Assembly (NCBI GenBank): GCA_002315875.1
Contig: DCIL01000074.1
Span: 1-43,918 of the forward strand
Origin: Verrucomicrobia bacterium UBA1727
Lineage (GTDB): Bacteria; Verrucomicrobiota; Kiritimatiellia; RFP12; UBA1067
Reading direction: 5' to 3'
Length of the DNA stretch: 43,918 bases
The notes beneath the pieces are model-generated. The model searched no databases and was not told where the DNA came from. It saw only the letters and a program-made list of their open reading frames with translations. Numbering within the stretch: position 1 is the stretch's first letter; the number at the start of each line of letters is the position of its first letter. The translations under genes were made by a program, and so were the position numbers. This document shows, one piece after another, positions 10,401 to 17,380 of the stretch.

Positions 10401-11183
10401 TGCATGCTTGCGGACGGAGTCGTGCATGTGGCGGTGATGACGGTCGATATCACCAACGGACGCATCCGCCAGATGGTGGACGGCTATCCTTACGATTTTG
10501 CGACCACATCGACAGGCGCTCGCAGCGCTACCGATCTCGCCTTCGGCGCGATTGCGAACGGAAGCGGATACTTCACGGGCGACATCGGGGCTGTGAGAAT
10601 CTATGACCGCGCGCTGTCGGCGTCCGAAATGATGGCCGTCACCAAGCATTATCTCGGACTCTACAAGGCGCTGCCGTTGGCGCGCTTCCCGGTCGACACC
10701 CCGGCCTATACCGGAATCGGTGTCACCAATGTCGTGGTTAAATCCGGAGCCAAGATGGTCTTCGGCGAAAATTACACGAATCCGTTTACGCTCAAGCGCG
10801 GCGGATCGGTTACGGTCGAGGCGGGTGGTACGATTGATGGCACGGTGCGCTATATGGACGGCGCTGTCTTCGATTCCACCAAGCTGCTCGGCACTTTCAA
10901 CGATGTTTGGCTGGCCAATGGCTCGGTGGTGAAGGCCGATGGCGTTGGGCTCGCGTTGCCGCGGCTCAAGCTCAGTGGAACTATCAAGGTCGATACCGCC
11001 GCGCTTGGCGACACCTTCCGCAACGTGCCGCTGCTGAGCGTTCCAGCCGCCGAGCTCGATGAAACGGGTGTAACGTTCGAGAGTGCGGACGAGACGCCGA
11101 TTCGCGTCGACCGCTCCACGTCCGGCTGGCAGCTCACCTTCACGGTGTCCAAACGCCTCGGCAGTGTCTTCCTCATCAGGTAA
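7485..11183 (+). CDS. Giant secreted beta-helix/LamG-like surface protein
   Basis: About 1232 aa. ATG 7485 (or the adjacent 7488) lies 5-8 bases behind AAGAGGAG and gives a clean signal peptide (MMKRLVIVGLMAVATTIANA). Residues about 25-500 are repetitive beta-rich sequence. GALTKDGAGSLVLKDAARF near residue 500 matches autotransporter-associated beta-strand repeats. Two concanavalin-A/LamG-like domains follow, about residues 542-805 (GCVIWRADD ... SEIRVYKNKILTPGERN) and 834-1059 (EEWLADD ... GDIGAVRIYDRALSASE). The protein ends with a beta domain and the last residues RLGSVFLIR. It is paralogous to the protein at 37448-41257: shared RKPCML-DG-VHV and TGDIGAV blocks, same domain order, same C-terminal motif. 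A surface-exposed glycan-binding or adhesive role is inferred. Confidence 0.85.
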   Translation: MMKRLVIVGLMAVATTIANAAEITFTDAMDDQDIANPKNWPNETLPTSEDVAIVPIDAGKTVYCKSDVSFKGLRIQNAGSFTLGDTTDRKTITLGSEGFQTTVNSENKGWNMGIRPHFVTTCDQTWNIDPGYYSTATLSGKITGTHNLTIKGSYSVKFTNDAVGYDGHIELARTRSNVAFFYISGTGQYATSLKVNFTYLFFQFTGAAYLKDIIPSGQIDSEGWNSGYGVDGTATELICDDGASIQGVGDGNELIAGTLRIVSGNYRFNKWTTAMYATSGFKLLMEGGTYNPYALFMSCDSATTPALFQQTGGNTPFSNDIEVGGAESNLYPASPAGLAWFRLMGGTSSVSASYPIRIAGNAYPKGHTNADDCSPGYLSIEGGKMTSARGIIFGGVAGSAGRAASYSTNHFGFFDMRGGKLVSSANWLRIADTWNANSDSRITSDNAVASYRVVLRGGTNELTTPAQTMKLQCEIQPGTQPLVINNANAITMNAPVWGTGALTKDGAGSLVLKDAARFSGSLTVKNGSVDARGTLNYDAVDEGCVIWRADDIDQEDGSDVTNWTTSVGAEYKVSSVKGEGYYAPTLAKNAMNGHAAVYFQRRSNTKEYLASSETLAANPLYNETNVTIAVVIKTEGDGSGGSSDWDWYYQTFIVGNPTRWSANSIGITYKAGGQICLGNSWCNRNSLDNRVFETYQSPQSAYDSKVHVVVATRKVNVVSLNVDGIMRINNHTDIPYQANNYPLYNDYPGAAQYSRQFMVGYGFQETKCFKGYISEIRVYKNKILTPGERNVLVESLMNKYRGDEGVTLVRSQCNSSIAGSYDSVASTDAPAGGEEWLADDISVADGAAVSSWTGSGDTTAAAVGTAPTMKKGVLNGKSFVSFAGDGALVIPAASSPTAGKSAFTVAVAFRTTTDGTTSYKSIREVAEGIVGARASTKAKGANDWALSWQKYGTVASQVGSTAADSMIFRRKPCMLADGVVHVAVMTVDITNGRIRQMVDGYPYDFATTSTGARSATDLAFGAIANGSGYFTGDIGAVRIYDRALSASEMMAVTKHYLGLYKALPLARFPVDTPAYTGIGVTNVVVKSGAKMVFGENYTNPFTLKRGGSVTVEAGGTIDGTVRYMDGAVFDSTKLLGTFNDVWLANGSVVKADGVGLALPRLKLSGTIKVDTAALGDTFRNVPLLSVPAAELDETGVTFESADETPIRVDRSTSGWQLTFTVSKRLGSVFLIR

Positions 11184-11214
11184 CCCCCGCGGAGATTCTG
11201 CATGTGGTGATACT

Positions 11215-12246
11215 ATGCAGACCAAAACAAATGATTCGCGACTGAAGCGTCCCTTGCGCGCGCTCTTCTACGGGCAGACGCACGAACATGCGCCTGGCAA
11301 ACTCGAGACGCTCAAGAAGCTGCGCGACGAGTTTGAGATCGTCGCCATCGTCGATGACTTTCCGCGCAAGTCGCCGATGTACCGCGATCAGGTCTGGGAC
11401 ACTGCCGACTATCCGATCGTGTCCGAGACCGAGGCGTGGAAGATCCCCGACATCGACGTCGGCTTCGTCGAGGTGACGAACTGCGACCTCATGGAGATCG
11501 CCGCGGAATTTGCCGCGCGCGGCATTCCGATGCATTGCGACAAGCCGTGCGGCGAGGACTTCGAAGCGTACCGCCGCGTCGTCGAGACGTGCCGAGCGAA
11601 GGACATTCCGATGCAGATCGGCTACATGTACCGAACGAATCCCGCCCTCCGGTTCGTCTGGAACTTCGTGCGCGCCGGCCATCTCGGCAAGATAGGTTTC
11701 GTCGAGGCGGACATGAATCACGCCTACAACCACGACAACTATGCCGAATACATGCAGACGTTCGAGGGCGGCATCCTCTATTCGCTCGGTTGTCATCTCA
11801 TCGATATGGTCGAGCCGCTGGTGAAGGGCGATCCCGTGAAGGTGACGCGCATCCTCAAGAGCGCCTTCGGTTATCCGGCGGGCGGCAAGACGGACGGCAC
11901 CGCGCTCATCGAGTTTCCCGAGACGAACGTCCTTATCCGCACCGCCTGCGAAATGCCGGGCGGCATCCTCTCACGTCGGTTGCGCGTGGACGGCACGAAC
12001 GGGACGATCGACCTTTGTCCGATCGAACGCTTCGATGGCGAGGAGCTTACGCTGTTGATGACACTCCGCGAGCCGGCGGGCGGATATCCTTCGGGACGTC
12101 AGGTGCTCCGCTTCGGGGTGCAGACCGATCGTTATGAGGGACAATTGCGCGAGCTGGCGGCGGTTGTGCGCGGCGAGAAGAGAAACGATCAGGACTACGA
12201 CCGCGATCTGCGGGTACATGAATTGACATTGAGAATGGTGAAATGA
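11215..12246 (+). CDS. Gfo/Idh/MocA family oxidoreductase
   Basis: A 343-aa NAD(P)-dependent dehydrogenase-like protein without a signal peptide. LRALFYGQTHEHAPGKLETLKKL forms the first strand and helix of the Rossmann fold; the nucleotide-binding glycines are atypical. HCDKPCGEDFEAYRRVVETC is the EKP-type motif, here DKP, with the conserved Lys. YMYRTNPALRFVW and EGGILYSLGCHLIDMVEPLV give the catalytic-domain signature G-G-x-L-x-D/G-x-G-x-H-x-x-D. The start ATG at 11215 is chosen because upstream codons overlap the C-terminus of the previous gene. Its TGA overlaps the ATG of the next gene by 4 bases (ATGA). The substrate is probably a sugar or inositol derivative. Confidence 0.9.
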   Translation: MQTKTNDSRLKRPLRALFYGQTHEHAPGKLETLKKLRDEFEIVAIVDDFPRKSPMYRDQVWDTADYPIVSETEAWKIPDIDVGFVEVTNCDLMEIAAEFAARGIPMHCDKPCGEDFEAYRRVVETCRAKDIPMQIGYMYRTNPALRFVWNFVRAGHLGKIGFVEADMNHAYNHDNYAEYMQTFEGGILYSLGCHLIDMVEPLVKGDPVKVTRILKSAFGYPAGGKTDGTALIEFPETNVLIRTACEMPGGILSRRLRVDGTNGTIDLCPIERFDGEELTLLMTLREPAGGYPSGRQVLRFGVQTDRYEGQLRELAAVVRGEKRNDQDYDRDLRVHELTLRMVK

Positions 12247-13301
12247 AAACTGAGAGCATTGTTTTTACGGGGCCGGGGAAGGCCGAACTAATTGAGGAGG
12301 AAATTTCCGCGCCGAAGGCGGGCGAGGTTCTCGTCCGCCTGGTGCGCTCGACGATTTCAAGCGGCACCGAACGCGCCAATCTCATCGGCGTTCCGGACAA
12401 TGCGACCGGCATCTACGCGAAGTGTCCCGACGGACAGGTCACCTGGCCGCGTCGCGCGGGCTACAGTTCGACCGGCATCGTCGAGGCCGTCGGCGAAGGC
12501 GTTTCGTCCGTGAACGTCGGTGACCGCGTTGCGATGAGCTGGACGGTGCACCGTCGCTATGTCTCGATTCCTGAAAAGCGTGTCTATCGTTTGCCGGACA
12601 CGGTATCGTTCGAACAAGGCGCGCTCACTCACATCGCAACCTTCCCGATGGCGGCGATTCGCAAGTGCCGGCTGGAGATGGGAGAATCCGCGCTGGTGAT
12701 GGGGCAGGGCATTCTCGGACAACTTGCGGTCGTTTTGCTCAAGGCCGCAGGCGCGGTGCCGGTAATCGCGGCGGATCCCATTCCTGAGAAACGCGCGCGT
12801 GCCCTCGAACTTGGGGCGGACTATGCATTTGATCCGATGGACAAGGACTTCGCCGAGCAGGTCAGGTCCGTCACCGCAACGGGACGCCTGGTGCAGGAGG
12901 GACGCGTCGCCGACGCGGGGGCGAAGGTGGTCATTGAAGTCACGGGCAACGGCGCGGCGCTCAACATGGCGCTGGATGCGATTGCTCCGTTCGGACGACT
13001 GGCGCTACTCGGCTGTACGCGCGATTCGAACTTCTCGATTGATTACTACCACAAGGTGCATGGCCGTGGCGTGACACTCGTTGGCGCGCACACGAATGCG
13101 CGTCCGGACGATGAGTCGGCGAGCGGTTGGTGGACGACTCGCGACGATGCGCTCGCGTTCCTTAAGCTTCTCGCTTTCAGACGCATCGCGCTCGACGGCT
13201 TCGTCAGCGAGGTCCATACTCCTAATGAATGCGGCGCGGTCTTCGCTCGCCTCGCCGCCGGCGCTCCGTTCCCGGTAGTTCAGTTCAATTGGGGGGATTA
13301 G
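12243..13301 (+). CDS. MDR-family (zinc alcohol dehydrogenase-like) oxidoreductase
   Basis: A 352-aa medium-chain dehydrogenase. The GroES-like part has STISSGTERANL and GYSSTGIVEAVGEGVSSVNVGDRVA. The Rossmann part has ALVMGQGILGQLAVVLLKAAGA. The catalytic-zinc Cys at the usual N-terminal position is replaced (ISSGTE), as in the MDR half of bi-domain oxidoreductases, where this domain is fused to a Gfo/Idh/MocA domain. Here the two halves are separate genes in the opposite order, joined by an ATGA overlap. They probably act together in sugar oxidation or epimerisation. The stop (TAG) overlaps the first base of the GGTGAA repeat array. Confidence 0.88.
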   Translation: MKTESIVFTGPGKAELIEEEISAPKAGEVLVRLVRSTISSGTERANLIGVPDNATGIYAKCPDGQVTWPRRAGYSSTGIVEAVGEGVSSVNVGDRVAMSWTVHRRYVSIPEKRVYRLPDTVSFEQGALTHIATFPMAAIRKCRLEMGESALVMGQGILGQLAVVLLKAAGAVPVIAADPIPEKRARALELGADYAFDPMDKDFAEQVRSVTATGRLVQEGRVADAGAKVVIEVTGNGAALNMALDAIAPFGRLALLGCTRDSNFSIDYYHKVHGRGVTLVGAHTNARPDDESASGWWTTRDDALAFLKLLAFRRIALDGFVSEVHTPNECGAVFARLAAGAPFPVVQFNWGD

Positions 13302-13343
13302 GTGAAGGTGAAGGTGAAGGCGAAGGTGAAGGCGAAGGCGAAG
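13302..13343 (+). repeat. Hexamer array G(T/C)GAAG x7
   Basis: Seven perfect-length tandem copies of GTGAAG or GCGAAG run from the MDR stop codon to the ribosome binding site of the four-helix-bundle gene. The last two copies (GCGAAGGCGAAG, 13332-13343) are exactly complementary to CTTCGCCTTCGC at the 3' end of that gene. The GTGAAG copies can also pair with CTTCGC in RNA through G-U wobbles. Confidence 0.95.
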
Positions 13344-13354
13344 AAAGGAGAGAT

Positions 13355-13735
13355 ATGGTCGGTTATAAGCAGTTAGTTGTTTGGCAGAAGGCTATGCAGT
13401 TGGTGCGGGAGGTGTATTTGATTTCAAAAACATTGCCCGCAGATGAGCGATATGCACTGACTGATCAACTTCGCAGAGCTGTAGTTTCTGTTCCGTCAAA
13501 CATTGCTGAGGGTAGCGGGCGAACAACAAACAAGGATTACGCTCACTTCTTGGCAATGGCGCGTGGTTCGTTGTATGAAACAATGACGCAATTGCAAATA
13601 GCAGTAGATCTCGGATATATCAACGATTTTTCAGACATTGAGATTCTGGCGTCTGAGGTAGGGCGAATGCTTGGATCGCTCTTGAAAAAATATGGAGCCA
13701 TCCACTCTTCGCCTTCGCCCTTCGCCTTCGCCTAA
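13355..13735 (+). CDS. Four-helix-bundle protein (23S rRNA IVS-protein family)
   Basis: A 126-aa protein of the S23/IVP four-helix-bundle family (PF05635). It has the typical motifs YKQLVVWQKAMQLVREVY, LTDQLRRAVVSVPSNIAEGSGR and FLAMARGSLYETMTQLQIA. The start ATG at 13355 has AAAGGAG 5 bases upstream; reading further upstream would only translate the hexamer array into Gly-Glu repeats. Members were first described in intervening sequences of 23S rRNA genes; related proteins act with diversity-generating retroelements. Here it is a stand-alone gene with lower GC than its neighbours. The hexamer array lies before it and its complement forms its last codons (SSPSPFAFA), which suggests a transferred cassette. 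Confidence 0.92.
   Translation: MVGYKQLVVWQKAMQLVREVYLISKTLPADERYALTDQLRRAVVSVPSNIAEGSGRTTNKDYAHFLAMARGSLYETMTQLQIAVDLGYINDFSDIEILASEVGRMLGSLLKKYGAIHSSPSPFAFA
13707..13731 (+). repeat. Inverted hexamer array CTTCGC x4 at the 3' end of the four-helix-bundle gene
   Basis: Two CTTCGCCTTCGC blocks (13707-13718 and 13720-13731) separated by one C. Each is the exact reverse complement of the GCGAAGGCGAAG block at 13332-13343. The array encodes the last residues of the protein, just before TAA at 13733. Together with the upstream array it can close a long stem around the whole gene. Confidence 0.92.
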
Positions 13736-13756
13736 TCTACAATAAGTTAACATACT

Positions 13757-14716
13757 ATGAAAGCAACATGCATTGATGAGAACAAGAACTTTGTCTGGAC
13801 TGATGTGCCGGATCCGGTCTGTCATGACGAGTTCAACGTGAAAATTCGCATCCGGGCGTGCGCGCTCAATCGCGCGGACCTGATGCAGCGCCAGGGCATT
13901 TACGCTCCGCCGGAGGGTTGGCCGCTGTGGCCGGGCCTCGAATGCGCTGGTGACGTCCTCGAGTGTCCCGAGAACGGACGCTTCAAGGTAGGCGACAAGG
14001 TGTGCGCGCTTCTCGGTGGCGGCGGCTATGCCGAGCAGGTCGTCGTGCCCGAAGGTATGGTCATGCCGATGCCGAAGGGTTTCGACTATTGGGAAGCCGC
14101 GGGCATCCCAGAGGTGTACGCAACGGCGTATCTGAATCTCAAGATCGTAGGTGAGATCAGACAAGGCGAGACGTTCTTCATCAACGGTGGCGAAGGGGGG
14201 CTCGGCATCGCGACGATTCAACTTGCGAAGCATGTCTTCGGCTGCAAGGTAATCGCCCAGGTCGCGTCTGACGAGAACGGCGAGTTCTGCAAGGGCGTCG
14301 GCGCCGATGTCGTCAACAACCGCTTCAAGGACGACCTCGTCAAGACCCTCACGGAAAATCCGCCGAACGTCGCGATCGATCCCGTGGGTGGTCCCCTCAT
14401 GGGCAAGTGCATCGCCACGATGCCGTATCGTGGACGCTGGATTTCGCTCGCGTCGATGGCGGGACCTGAAACGGTGCTCGACGTCAATCTTCTCTGGCGC
14501 AAGAACCTGCGCGTCATCGGCTCGACACTCCGCAGCCGCACTCCCGAGGAGAAGGCGGCGATTCTCGCGGGACTTGTGAAGGAGGTCTATCCGGCCTTTG
14601 AGGCGCGGAAGTTCGCGCCGTACGTCCATAAGGTGATGCCGATTGCCGAAGTGACCGAGGCGCACGCTATCCTCGAGCGCGGCGAAAACCGCGGCAAGGT
14701 CGTGCTGACAATTTGA
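13757..14716 (+). CDS. NAD(P)H quinone oxidoreductase, PIG3-type
   Basis: A 319-aa zinc-independent MDR protein that transfers hydride from NADPH to quinones or related acceptors in the cytoplasm. ACALNRADLMQRQGIYAPPEG is the signature of the PIG3/Qor group. FINGGEGGLGIATIQLAKH is the nucleotide-binding region (normally HGGxSGxG), and NVAIDPVGGPLM and NLLWRKNLRVIGSTLRSRT are further conserved blocks. The length fits the family (about 320-330 aa). There is no Shine-Dalgarno site; TACAAT at 13738-13743 could be a -10 box, which would give a very short leader. Confidence 0.9.
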   Translation: MKATCIDENKNFVWTDVPDPVCHDEFNVKIRIRACALNRADLMQRQGIYAPPEGWPLWPGLECAGDVLECPENGRFKVGDKVCALLGGGGYAEQVVVPEGMVMPMPKGFDYWEAAGIPEVYATAYLNLKIVGEIRQGETFFINGGEGGLGIATIQLAKHVFGCKVIAQVASDENGEFCKGVGADVVNNRFKDDLVKTLTENPPNVAIDPVGGPLMGKCIATMPYRGRWISLASMAGPETVLDVNLLWRKNLRVIGSTLRSRTPEEKAAILAGLVKEVYPAFEARKFAPYVHKVMPIAEVTEAHAILERGENRGKVVLTI

Positions 14717-14729
14717 AGGAGCTGTGAAG

Positions 14730-16025
14730 ATGAAAAACGCAGCGTGTAGAATTAGAACGACGACCGCGGTTTTCCTTGCGTGTTGCGCCTTCTCGGCGTT
14801 TGGACGCATGGATCGTACGCGATTCCAGATCGGAACGTATTATCTGCGTCCCCAGGCGCAGGATGAGGCCCACATCAAGGCCATGCACGAATGCGGCATC
14901 GACTTCGTCTATGGTATTCAGCCACATCAGCGCAAGGCGCTGGATCTCTTCGCGAAGTATGGGATGGGCGTGGTGTTGAAGGACCTGATGCCGTTTTGGG
15001 TCGGTGGCACCGATGCGCGTGCGGCGCAGTTCGCCGCGAGGTATCCGCTTGAAGAGTACAATGCCTGCGTCGATCAACTGGTGGATCATCCCGCGATCTG
15101 GATGGTAGACATCGGTGACGAGCCGAATGCGAAGAACTTTCCGCACTACGGCAAGATTGTCGAACTTCTCAAGCGCCGCCTGCCGCAAGGAATCGGCATG
15201 TATCTCAATCTCTATCCGAACTATGCGAGCGTTTCCGGCAACAGCGCAGGCGTGCAGGCGGGACAGCTCGGAACGAAGACCTACGACGAGCATATCGCCT
15301 GGTATTCGCGCGATGTCGGGCTCGATTACATCAGCTACGATTTCTATGTCTATTCGGCTCAACCTGGACACTTCGACGGGTTCCTCGGAAAGATGTACGA
15401 CAACTACCGTGTCGTTGCGGACGAATGCCGGCGGACCAACCGTTCGTTCTGGTACGTCGCTCAGGTCAATTCGTCGGATCCGGCAAAGCACATGACGCTC
15501 AACCGACTTCGCTTCCAGGCGTTTACCGCAATGGCGTTCGGCGCCGAGTCGATCGCGTGGGGATGCTGGATGACGGGCTGGTGGCATAATAACGTCGTCA
15601 AGGGCGACGGTACGACCAACATGCACGAATACGGCATCCTCAAGCGCGTCAATGCCGAGATCAAGTCGCTCGGCGTGCCGTTCATGCGCTATCGCAATGT
15701 GGCGACGCATTTCGTCGGATACGCCAAGGACTCCGTGAAATCGGCCTCATGCGGACCTTTCCGCGACATCGCATGCGCGGAGGGTGGCCCGCTCCTTGTG
15801 GGCGAGATGGCCTCGCGCAAGGATCCGACACGCAAGGCGCTGTTCATCGCTTCGACCAACGATCCCAATGACCAGGGCCGTCCGTCGAGGACACTGCGCC
15901 TCGCGTCCGAGAATGGCATTGTCCTCCACAGGTCAGACGGCACGTCCCGATCCTTCGCCCCCGCTGAACTGTCCGCAGGCATTCCGCTCGCCGCCAACGA
16001 GGCCGTGATGATTGAGGAGCGATGA
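14730..16025 (+). CDS. Secreted TIM-barrel glycoside hydrolase-like protein
   Basis: About 431 aa with a signal peptide (MKNAACRIRTTTAVFLACCAFSAFG). ATG 14730 is preferred over GTG 14724 because AAGGAG (14716-14721) is 8 bases before it. FQIGTYYLRPQAQDEAHIKA and MHECGIDFVYGI suggest the first strands of a barrel. WMVDIGDEPNAKNFP places E131 in a D-E-P motif, where clan GH-A enzymes have their acid/base (N-E-P). LDYISYDFYVYS and AMAFGAESIAWGCW look like later strands. I cannot assign a GH family. The gene overlaps the region just upstream of the acyltransferase start, so co-translation is likely. Confidence 0.7.
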   Translation: MKNAACRIRTTTAVFLACCAFSAFGRMDRTRFQIGTYYLRPQAQDEAHIKAMHECGIDFVYGIQPHQRKALDLFAKYGMGVVLKDLMPFWVGGTDARAAQFAARYPLEEYNACVDQLVDHPAIWMVDIGDEPNAKNFPHYGKIVELLKRRLPQGIGMYLNLYPNYASVSGNSAGVQAGQLGTKTYDEHIAWYSRDVGLDYISYDFYVYSAQPGHFDGFLGKMYDNYRVVADECRRTNRSFWYVAQVNSSDPAKHMTLNRLRFQAFTAMAFGAESIAWGCWMTGWWHNNVVKGDGTTNMHEYGILKRVNAEIKSLGVPFMRYRNVATHFVGYAKDSVKSASCGPFRDIACAEGGPLLVGEMASRKDPTRKALFIASTNDPNDQGRPSRTLRLASENGIVLHRSDGTSRSFAPAELSAGIPLAANEAVMIEER

Positions 16026-16029
16026 TGAG

Positions 16030-17082
16030 ATGATGCGCAAACGACAGGGAAGCATTGAGTTGATGCGGTTCGTCGCGATGCTGTTCGTCGCGTTGAACCA
16101 TACGACTGGATATGGCGCGCTTGGCTGGGACGGCCAGCTCTACGCGCTTTACATACCTTCGACATGGGCGGTGCCGCTCTTCGTGTCGATCTCCGGCTGG
16201 TTCGGCATCAAGTTCTCCTGGCGCAAGATCATCAATTTTGCCTGCTTCATCCTCTTCTACAGCATCTTGTGCTGGTCTCTCCGTCATTTCGTATCGATTC
16301 CTGGACTGGAGAATTCGGTCCCGTTCGAGGTAAGGTCCGGATGGTTCGGCGGGCCCTACCTCGCATTGCTGGCGATTGCCCCGCTTCTGACCATCGGCAT
16401 GGAACGACTTGCCGCGGACTCAAAGCGGCAGCTGATCGGCATCTGGTGCGCCTATTTCATCCTCATGACGATACAGTGGCTGCCGCTCAAGGATCTGAAT
16501 TCCCCCATTCGGTCGATCTTCGAGATCAAGGGTTGGGAGCTTCTCACATTCAATACGCTGATGTTCTACTACGTCACCGCGCGAGCCGTTAAGCTTTGCG
16601 GACTTTCCTCACGACTTTCAACGCGGCAACTCTGGCTGGCGCTTGGTCTCGGCCTCGCCTTCCTGCTGTCCGTCGTGCTGGGTTTTCGTTTCTGCAGCCA
16701 TTGGGGCATGGACAAAGGATGGCTCGGCCGTCTCACACTCTACAATTCGCCTCTCGGCACGTTCGTGGCGGTTCCGCTTTTTCTGCTTTTCGAGCGCATC
16801 CATCTGGGCGAACGCGCTACCAAGTTCTTCTGCTTCATTAGCCCATCGCTGTTCGCGGTCTATCTGCTCCATTACGTCAATCCCGAAGGTAAGATGCTGT
16901 TGCTGACGTTGCCGACGAAATGGCTGTTGCGCGAGTTTCCCGGCCTCGGCTCGGCCGCGAACGCCTTGCTCGTGGCATTCTTCGGTTTCGCCGTCGCGCT
17001 CGCAATTGATCTTTGCCGCCGCGCCGCGCTCCAGGCGCTTCGCAGACTTTCCCCGCTCAAAATATGGGAATTATATACTTGA
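16030..17082 (+). CDS. Acyltransferase 3 family membrane protein (C-terminus altered by an inserted element)
   Basis: About 350 aa with roughly ten membrane segments. The N-terminal pattern GSIELMRFVAMLFVALNHTTG (RxxAxxxVxxxH-like) is typical of PF01757 O-acyltransferases that acetylate surface sugars. GAGGAG at 16014-16019 supports ATG 16030 or 16033; an upstream TTG in frame has no such support. The last four residues (ELYT) and the TGA lie inside the foldback element that starts at 17068. Across the repaired target site the protein would end KIWYNPT instead of KIWELYT. The change is small and the enzyme is probably still active. Confidence 0.85.
   Translation: MMRKRQGSIELMRFVAMLFVALNHTTGYGALGWDGQLYALYIPSTWAVPLFVSISGWFGIKFSWRKIINFACFILFYSILCWSLRHFVSIPGLENSVPFEVRSGWFGGPYLALLAIAPLLTIGMERLAADSKRQLIGIWCAYFILMTIQWLPLKDLNSPIRSIFEIKGWELLTFNTLMFYYVTARAVKLCGLSSRLSTRQLWLALGLGLAFLLSVVLGFRFCSHWGMDKGWLGRLTLYNSPLGTFVAVPLFLLFERIHLGERATKFFCFISPSLFAVYLLHYVNPEGKMLLLTLPTKWLLREFPGLGSAANALLVAFFGFAVALAIDLCRRAALQALRRLSPLKIWELYT
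17056..17067 (+). repeat. Left 12-bp direct repeat CTCAAAATATGG (target-site-like)
   Basis: Identical to 17352-17363 at the other end of the foldback element. Here it encodes L-K-I-W of the acyltransferase. Two perfect 12-mers exactly bordering inverted termini is the pattern expected of a target-site duplication. Confidence 0.85.
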
Positions 17083-17351
17083 CTTCTGTTAACATGACAA
17101 TTTTAACCGCTGGTCACTTCGTGACACGCAGAGTTGCGGCCGATTCTTTTGCCTTCGCGCGGGCGCTTGCGCGCGGCTTCGCCGTTGCTTCGCAACCTGC
17201 CCTCCGAAACGCAAGCGTTTCTGCGGCGCATCCGCGGGATACCGCGGACGGCAAAAGTAATCGCCCGCGCTTTGTGTCAGATTCCATGCGCAAAATTTTG
17301 CGTATGCCGAAGGCATCTGCGGTAAAAGTTACGAAGTTGAGTATATAGTTC
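17068..17351. mobile_element. Foldback/MITE-like non-coding element, 284 bp
   Basis: The ends are inverted repeats: GAATTATATACTTGACTTC on the left and, reading the right end backwards, GAACTATATACTCAACTTC (16 of 19 identical), each followed by a GTTAAC/GTAAC-like block. CTCAAAATATGG flanks both sides. Inside, nested complementary arms follow in order: 17101-17110 with 17319-17327, 17122-17127 with 17274-17279, and 17136-17153 with 17250-17268 (GCGG, CGATT, CTTTTGCC pairing with only small bulges). Tight local hairpins fill the rest: 17113-17125, 17184-17196, 17206-17221, 17231-17248, 17289-17302 and 17304-17316. No credible ORF is present, so mobility would need a transposase in trans. Confidence 0.8.
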
Positions 17352-17363
17352 CTCAAAATATGG
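17352..17363 (+). repeat. Right 12-bp direct repeat CTCAAAATATGG (target-site-like)
   Basis: Second copy of the flanking repeat. Its last bases (TGG) form the extended part of the -10 element TGGTATAAT of the next gene, so the element inserted just upstream of an existing promoter core. Confidence 0.85.
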
Positions 17364-17369
17364 TATAAT
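17361..17369 (+). promoter_or_regulatory. Extended -10 promoter TGGTATAAT
   Basis: TATAAT at 17364-17369 with TG one base upstream. The ATG at 17381 is 11 bases further, so the leader would be only a few bases. Any -35 contact now lies in the right terminus of the inserted element (TTGAGT at 17337, spacing 21, poor), so the insertion may have changed expression. Confidence 0.6.
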
Positions 17370-17380
17370 CCGACCTGAAT

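Noticed and set aside
13229..13354. N-terminal extension of the four-helix-bundle protein with a Gly-Glu repeat
   Set aside because: It only translates the hexamer array and the end of the MDR gene; a good ribosome binding site supports ATG 13355.
16012..16029. TTG start for the acyltransferase
   Set aside because: It overlaps the previous gene's coding end; GAGGAG is better placed for ATG 16030 or 16033.
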